Virus record (IMG/VR): IMGVR_UViG_3300034110_000180
Coordinates: 1 to 60,585 of that record
DNA: 60,585 nt
Direction: 5' to 3' (one strand)
Source: a virus
In this document: positions 57,418 through 60,585 of the stretch, piece after piece
Numbering within the stretch: the first letter of the stretch is position 1
Layout: the number at the start of each line of letters is the position of its first letter
Notes under the pieces: generated by a model
The model's input: only the letters and a program-made list of their open reading frames with translations
Told to the model about the DNA's origin: nothing
Database searches by the model: none
Translations under genes and position numbers: made by a program

Positions 57418-57594
57418 ATGGCACATACACACCAACATCTCATATACACACCTCGTGATGAGCGCATGGATTTCATGGGCGACGACGAGCCCTTTGTCTT
57501 TGAGACTCATACACATACACACGTCAATCCCTTCGAGTCCGATGACCCAGAGGTGGCCTATCACGAATACTTGGCCGAACGATTCAGCCGGTAA
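57418..57594 (+). CDS. Small His-Thr-rich protein, 58 aa
   Basis: ATG 57418 behind AAAGGAGCCCC. Contains MAHTHQHLIYTPRDERMDFM and later ETHTHTHVNPFESDDPE, ending YHEYLAERFSR. The DNA shows several copies of the CATACACA motif here because of the His-Thr codons, so that motif is coding in this gene. The His content could bind metal. Function unknown. Confidence 0.65.
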   Translation: MAHTHQHLIYTPRDERMDFMGDDEPFVFETHTHTHVNPFESDDPEVAYHEYLAERFSR

Positions 57595-57646
57595 CCCCCT
57601 AAAACCTACACGTACACAAGGTGTGTATTTATCCAAGGAGGAACTC

Positions 57647-57868
57647 ATGAACACACAACAATCAAAAGCCTTGCGATTGGCTGATTGGTTAGTAGACGGA
57701 GAACCCTACAATGCAGCGCCTGAAGCAGCCGACGAACTGCGCCGCTTGCACTCAGTCAACGCTGAATTGTTGGCAGAACTCCGTAAAGCGCTGCCCTGTT
57801 TGCGAGAGTTTGGCATCGGAAGTCAATTCAAAGACGCCAGCGCCGCCATTGCCAAAGCACAGGAGTAA
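57647..57868 (+). CDS. Coiled-coil small protein, 73 aa
   Basis: ATG 57647 after CCAAGGAGGAACTC. The start MNTQQSKALRLADWLVDGEP with ELRRLHSVNAELLAELRKAL is a recognisable phage pattern (ALRLADWLEDG...AANELRRLH): a short conserved box and a coiled coil. Function unknown. Confidence 0.75.
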   Translation: MNTQQSKALRLADWLVDGEPYNAAPEAADELRRLHSVNAELLAELRKALPCLREFGIGSQFKDASAAIAKAQE

Positions 57869-57871
57869 CAC

Positions 57872-58093
57872 ATGGCCGTGTCCACATACAACCTCCCCGA
57901 CAAACCCGACACCAACACACTGACCCTGACCGTACGCCTCCAAGACGTGTATGGGAAACAAACCGTGTACCCGGTGTGTCACGTGGCCAAAACATTTGCA
58001 GCACTCACTGGCTGCAAGACGCTCACAGACGAAGCGATCAAGCACACCAAGACTCTTGGCTACACCATCGTGGTCGAGCAACGAACCCTCTAA
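57872..58093 (+). CDS. Small hypothetical protein, 73 aa
   Basis: ATG 57872 follows CACAGGAGTAACAC. The sequence is polar with TNTLTLTVRLQDVYGKQTVY, then CHVAKTFAALTGCKTLTDEA; alpha/beta, no known motif. Its stop is followed by AAGGAG for the next gene. Confidence 0.7.
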   Translation: MAVSTYNLPDKPDTNTLTLTVRLQDVYGKQTVYPVCHVAKTFAALTGCKTLTDEAIKHTKTLGYTIVVEQRTL

Positions 58094-58102
58094 GGAGAAA
58101 AC

Positions 58103-58135
58103 ATGACACACATGACACACATGACACACATGACA
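58103..58135 (+). repeat. Tandem 9-bp repeat (ATGACACAC)
   Basis: Three full units of ATGACACAC plus part of a fourth at the start of the gene. Each unit holds an ATG, so translation could start at any copy with a suitable spacing from the GGAG site. Slippage would keep the frame. Confidence 0.85.
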
Positions 58136-58555
58136 CCAGAGCGCATTGATGCCCTTTGGAAGCAGGCATTCGACAACACCGAGGATGGCGGGAAAACGTC
58201 ACACCGATTTGCCGCTTTGCTTTTTGCGGAGGCCGCAGCACCTACTGTGCATAAGTCAGTAGCTGAGACTGAAATAGATAGTCCCGCAGGGCATTGCGGG
58301 ACTATCTATTCAGAGGTATTCCTCCCTGTAGGAACAAAACTCTACACCACACCACCCGCAGCACCTGTGCCGCTGACGGATGACCAGATTTGGCGGCTTT
58401 GGTGGTCACGCCACGACGGGTGTTGTGGGCTTGAAGGAAAAAAGCTTGGGGAAATTCCCGTCACAAAAGAAGAGTTTGTTGCCATTGTGCGCTCGGTTTT
58501 ATCCTACTACGGCATCACAGAGAAAGGCATCAAGATCATGGACAAGATCGGATAA
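58103..58555 (+). CDS. Hypothetical protein with MTH repeat and internal palindrome, 150 aa
   Basis: ATG 58103 follows TAAGGAGAAAAC. The first 9 residues are MTH repeated, from a tandem 9-bp repeat; an alternative start is 58130 (MTPERIDALW). The rest has a helix and FLPVGTKLYTTPPAAPVPLT, a motif of small phage proteins. Between them, bases 58273-58310 form a perfect 16-bp inverted repeat that encodes SPAGHCGTIYS in frame. Function unknown. Confidence 0.7.
   Translation: MTHMTHMTHMTPERIDALWKQAFDNTEDGGKTSHRFAALLFAEAAAPTVHKSVAETEIDSPAGHCGTIYSEVFLPVGTKLYTTPPAAPVPLTDDQIWRLWWSRHDGCCGLEGKKLGEIPVTKEEFVAIVRSVLSYYGITEKGIKIMDKIG
58273..58310 (+). repeat. 16-bp perfect inverted repeat with 6-base loop
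   Basis: Arms AATAGATAGTCCCGCA (58273-58288) and TGCGGGACTATCTATT (58295-58310), loop GGGCAT. The mRNA would form a very stable hairpin inside the reading frame. There is no T-run. It may be a palindromic element that entered the gene in frame, or a structural control of translation. Confidence 0.9.
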
Positions 58556-58559
58556 CGCC

Positions 58560-58649
58560 ATGGCCGAACCAACCCCACTGGAGGCAGACTACTACCCACG
58601 CATCAAACACAACAAGCGCTGGTATCTACTGGTATCTACTGGTGCCTGA
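58560..58649 (+). pseudogene. N-terminal piece of a split KLEG-family gene
   Basis: Begins MAEPTPLEADYYPRIKHNKR, continues WYLLVSTGA and stops at 58649. A tandem 10-bp duplication (TGGTATCTAC twice, 58620-58640) shifts the frame. With one copy, the frame would run KRWYLLVPEVLIHEGCAFYI straight into the next gene and match the paralogue GKRYWMVPS at 60087. So it is the front part of a single gene. Confidence 0.7.
58620..58643 (+). repeat. 10-bp tandem duplication causing a frameshift
   Basis: TGGTATCTAC repeated twice, followed by TGGT. Not a multiple of three, so it breaks the frame of the split gene. It may be a real polymorphism, a slippage switch or an assembly fault. Confidence 0.8.
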
Positions 58650-58857
58650 GGTCCTCATTCACGAGGGCTGTGCGTTCTACATACCGGATAGCGACGAGCA
58701 CTGCAAGCTCATTAACGAGAACGGCGGGACAACCGATGAACTGCCAATGTTCAAGCGGCATGACTGCGGGGACCACGGCACCATCTTTCTTGCACCATCC
58801 AAGTTTCCTGAGTACCGGGCCCATCTCGTGGCTAAGAAACTGGAAGGTAAGACATGA
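58642..58857 (+). CDS. KLEG-family protein, C-terminal piece of the split gene, 71 aa
   Basis: GTG 58642 could start it, but there is no good binding site, so as it stands it may be expressed only poorly or by frameshift. It has Cys residues (HEGCAFYI, DEHCK, RHDCGDH) and the tail YRAHLVAKKLEGKT. It supplies GGAAGG for the next start at 58854 (ATGA). Together with 58560-58649 it is a normal array member with one frame break. Confidence 0.65.
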   Translation: MPEVLIHEGCAFYIPDSDEHCKLINENGGTTDELPMFKRHDCGDHGTIFLAPSKFPEYRAHLVAKKLEGKT

Positions 58858-59105
58858 ACACCGGCAAGGTTGAATGGCGGCTAAACAAGAGCTTGGACCA
58901 TAAATCGTTGGAGTACACAGACCTGTTCATCGACGATGTGTATCAGTCCATATGGCTGGAGCGCGACCGAAACTGCGGCACATGGCAATTCGTAGGGTAC
59001 AAACCTTCCGGGTCGTACCGTTCGCCGACCGAGGCCACCATGGAAGCGGCCAAGGAGCACGGCACCACATGGATGGTCATCAACAAACTGGAGGGTAAGA
59101 CGTGA
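58854..59105 (+). CDS. KLEG-family small protein, 83 aa
   Basis: ATG overlaps the previous stop; GGAAGG in the KLEG codons is its binding site. Sequence WRLNKSLDHKSLEYTDLFID, then SPTEATMEAAKEHGTTWMVI and tail NKLEGKT. The C-terminal block is close to that of the protein at 60356 (TLEAAKEHVLV). No Cys pattern. Function unknown. Confidence 0.8.
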   Translation: MNTGKVEWRLNKSLDHKSLEYTDLFIDDVYQSIWLERDRNCGTWQFVGYKPSGSYRSPTEATMEAAKEHGTTWMVINKLEGKT

Positions 59106-59380
59106 AGCAGCACCCAAGATTCCCCGACCACATAGCGGTCAACCATCAGACACTGCCTAGCGCAGAAGAACGCGTTGCCCTGACAGGTGAAGCAGCTTGG
59201 CGTCATGGTGTATGCGTCGAGTGCCCTGAGAGATTGTGCGCCCGTTCAGAAGATGACACGCAGTATGCGCACTGCCTGCTGTCGTCACCAAATGACAACA
59301 AGTCCATGGGCGTATGGATGACGCAGACCACGTACGCCATATTCAAACTACACGATGGAAAAGTGAAGGCGCTCAAATGA
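59102..59380 (+). CDS. Small Cys-rich protein of the array, 92 aa, GTG start
   Basis: GTG 59102 overlaps the previous stop (GTGA) behind GGAGGG. Contains CVECPERLCARS and AHCLLSSP, a Cys set like that of the other Cys-rich array members, and a C-terminal strand TTYAIFKLHDGKVKALK without the exact KLEG. Function unknown. Confidence 0.75.
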   Translation: MKQHPRFPDHIAVNHQTLPSAEERVALTGEAAWRHGVCVECPERLCARSEDDTQYAHCLLSSPNDNKSMGVWMTQTTYAIFKLHDGKVKALK

Positions 59381-59502
59381 CCAAACACACCACAAGAGGC
59401 AGCATACCCTCGGTATGGCAGGACGATGGGTTCGGGACACTGCACCGCATCACATTCGCAGCACTCATTGCCCGCGTTGAGTCTGGGTGGAGAGAGTTGT
59501 GA
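59377..59502 (+). CDS. Very small protein of the array, 41 aa
   Basis: ATGA overlap with the previous stop. MTKHTTRGSIPSVWQDDGFG, then TLHRITFAALIARVESGWREL, a helix at the end. Its codons for SGWRE carry GGAGAGAG, the site for the GTG start at 59499. Function unknown. Confidence 0.65.
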   Translation: MTKHTTRGSIPSVWQDDGFGTLHRITFAALIARVESGWREL

Positions 59503-59729
59503 AGCTCGGCCACTACCAGAAGCTGCGGCAACACCCCGACGACCCCAACGTGTGGGAAATAACCACCGATACGCTTAGAAAGATGGGCCACATCGGGTCA
59601 GTGTGCCGTGGATGCCCTTACCTGCCGAACCTCGAATGTCCAATTCTGGGAGACGAAAGGTCTTGTCGTTCAGGCACCGTGTGGTACGGCGAACACATCT
59701 TGATTGCAAACAAACTGGAGGGAGCATGA
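59499..59729 (+). CDS. KLEG-family small Cys-rich protein, 76 aa, GTG start
   Basis: GTGA overlap start at 59499 preceded by GGAGAGAG. Cys set CRGCPYLPNLECPILGDERS with a further Cys; tail HILIANKLEGA. An in-frame ATG four codons upstream lacks this site. Ends by giving GGAGGGAGCATG to the next gene. Confidence 0.8.
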   Translation: MKLGHYQKLRQHPDDPNVWEITTDTLRKMGHIGSVCRGCPYLPNLECPILGDERSCRSGTVWYGEHILIANKLEGA

Positions 59730-59998
59730 CCATACAAAAGCAACCATTCCTGTTGGCTGACAACCTCGTTGTTGTGGCCACGCAGATGAAATCAGCAAGC
59801 GTCCTACCCGGCGGAAACAGGAACCCAGTCGCTCCAAGTCTATTCATCATGCTTGGGGGTACTGAGCCTGATCATGGAGTTCAAGCCATACCCCCATGCA
59901 GTATGTATGTGTACGGGGAGAAAGCCATCGAGGAACTGCAAGCAGCGTGTGCCTTCGCACTACTGCCGAAGGTCGTTAACAAACTGGAGGGAGCATGA
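59726..59998 (+). CDS. KLEG-family small protein, 90 aa
   Basis: ATG 59726 overlaps the previous stop (ATGA) behind GGAGGGAGC. Sequence MTIQKQPFLLADNLVVVATQ with a mixed middle and tail LLPKVVNKLEGA. Two Cys only. Function unknown. Provides GGAGGGAGCATGA for the membrane peptide at 59995. Confidence 0.8.
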   Translation: MTIQKQPFLLADNLVVVATQMKSASVLPGGNRNPVAPSLFIMLGGTEPDHGVQAIPPCSMYVYGEKAIEELQAACAFALLPKVVNKLEGA

Positions 59999-60090
59999 TC
60001 TACTGGAAAATCTGTCTGGCGTGGCTGGTTGTCTACGCCGTGGGCACTGCTGTCCTGCTCATGGATTTGCTTTGGTGGAGGCCGGGATGA
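59995..60090 (+). CDS. Membrane peptide, 31 aa
   Basis: MIYWKICLAWLVVYAVGTAV, then LLMDLLWWRPG: one hydrophobic helix with Trp at both ends. ATGA overlaps at both sides (59995 and 60087), with GGAGGGAGC before it and GGTGGAGGCCGGG before the next. The tight packing supports translation. Possibly an inner-membrane peptide. Confidence 0.6.
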   Translation: MIYWKICLAWLVVYAVGTAVLLMDLLWWRPG

Positions 60091-60359
60091 TTGGCCGAGT
60101 CATACATGGCAAGCGCTACTGGATGGTGCCGTCCATACGGGACTCAAAGATAGGTGGTGGCTGCGACCACTGCGTGTTCGATGACCGTGATACAAACGGG
60201 TGTACGTTGATTGACGATGCACCGGAAGACGACAAACGCTACGGAGACACGCACCGTACTGGGTGCAATCCACCAGAAAGCAACGACGACTTCATATTCA
60301 TCAAGCGCACGAAGGCGGCCATGGCCGAGTACATCGCCAAGAAACTGGAGGGCACATGA
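60087..60359 (+). CDS. KLEG-family small Cys-rich protein, 90 aa
   Basis: ATG 60087 with GGTGGAGG upstream; the longer open frame to the left is not used. Begins MIGRVIHGKRYWMVPSIRDS, then CDHCVFDDRDTNGC and THRTGCNPPESNDDFIFI, and tail KAAMAEYIAKKLEGT. It is the best-preserved model for the Cys-rich subfamily, used above to read the split gene. Ends in GGAGGGCACATGA. Confidence 0.85.
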   Translation: MIGRVIHGKRYWMVPSIRDSKIGGGCDHCVFDDRDTNGCTLIDDAPEDDKRYGDTHRTGCNPPESNDDFIFIKRTKAAMAEYIAKKLEGT

Positions 60360-60565
60360 GATGGGTACCACTTGAAAGCGGCACAAGCTGGTGGCTGGAG
60401 AACGCCGAAGGCATCTCACAGGCCTACGTCGTAAAAGTCGAAGACAAGTACCGGCCATTCATCATGCTGGATTCAAAGTACGCTTACTTTGTTGCTGACA
60501 CGCTCGAGGCGGCGAAAGAACATGTCTTGGTAATGCTTGCCGCAAACAAACTGGAGGGCGCATGA
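60356..60565 (+). CDS. KLEG-family small protein spanning the junction, 69 aa
   Basis: ATGA overlap start, MRWVPLESGTSWWLENAEGI; then YRPFIMLDSKYAYFVADTL and EAAKEHVLVMLAANKLEGA. The Phe of RPFIM is Cys in the left copy (1-131). Ends in GGAGGGCGCATGA, giving the start of the next gene at 60562. Function unknown. Confidence 0.85.
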   Translation: MRWVPLESGTSWWLENAEGISQAYVVKVEDKYRPFIMLDSKYAYFVADTLEAAKEHVLVMLAANKLEGA

Positions 60566-60585
60566 GATGGGATAGCACATACAAA
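60435..60585. repeat. Right copy of the 151-bp terminal repeat
   Basis: Identical to 1-151 except T at 60459 (G at 25). See the left copy. Confidence 0.95.
60562..60585 (+). CDS. 5' end of the KLEG-family gene at 128-355
   Basis: Eight codons (MRWDSTYK) of the gene that is complete at 128-355, cut by the window end. Binding site GGAGG in the previous gene's tail. Confidence 0.85.

Noticed and set aside
58273-58310. Terminator in the 58 kb region
   Set aside because: The palindrome has no T-run and lies inside an open frame that continues through it.
1-60585. CRISPR arrays, tRNA genes, integrase, phage RNA polymerase
   Set aside because: I looked for regular spaced repeats, cloverleaf segments and the motifs of these enzymes and found none; a tRNA scan would settle the tRNA point.

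Overview
The window is the essentially complete, circularly closing genome of a tailed double-stranded DNA phage, most simply read as a podovirus. Bases 1-151 recur at 60435-60585 with one mismatch, so the unit length is about 60,434 bp and the ends are an assembly overlap or a circularly permuted terminus. The host is not stated by the sequence. The moderately high GC, strong GGAGG ribosome binding sites and sigma70-like promoters point to a Gram-negative bacterium, probably an aquatic proteobacterium. I found no integrase, no CRISPR array, no tRNA gene and no phage RNA polymerase.

There are two opposed transcription blocks. The rightward block starts near 55.4 kb, runs through the end of the window, re-enters at position 1 and continues to 23,695, where a strong terminator (23744-23775) closes it. 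The leftward block starts near 54.6 kb and runs down to 23,775. The blocks diverge from an 885-nt gap (54607-55491) that holds direct repeats, a palindrome and what looks like a roughly 540-nt structured non-coding RNA.

Rightward block. 55.5-58.6 kb holds an unknown leading gene, a 558-nt regulatory region with repeats, two ribbon-helix-helix regulator paralogues and small genes. 58.6 kb to 1.3 kb across the junction is a tightly coupled array of very small genes, many ending in the same KLEG-type tail, whose codons double as the Shine-Dalgarno site of the next gene. 1.4-8.4 kb carries a MoxR-type AAA+ ATPase, a helical partner candidate and a VWA/metallopeptidase protein, with an AP2/HNH-type homing endonuclease gene directly after the first and the last of these. 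8.4-14 kb is small hypotheticals, DNA-binding-like proteins, a lipoprotein with a full metzincin zinc motif and a MazG-like protein. 14.1-23.7 kb is replication and recombination: family A DNA polymerase, RecB/Cas4-like nuclease, VRR-NUC nuclease, SNF2-type helicase, a putative ssDNA-binding protein and a primase-polymerase/helicase.

Leftward block (54.6 to 23.8 kb), in transcription order: RHH protein, probable small terminase, large terminase, portal, structural and membrane proteins, a large fibre/spike-like protein, a scaffold-like protein, the major capsid protein with its own terminator, head-tail connectors, tail fibre proteins (one with an S74 chaperone), holin, HNH endonuclease, endolysin, more fibre proteins, a tail hub/nozzle protein, a GNAT acetyltransferase, then three internal/ejection-type virion proteins including one of 2,179 residues with a zincin motif, and two small basic proteins.

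The most unusual items are the structured RNA in the divergent gap, the KLEG gene array with its coding-embedded ribosome binding sites, a 10-bp duplication that splits one gene of that array, the MoxR-VWA cassette flanked by homing endonucleases, and the metzincin lipoprotein.
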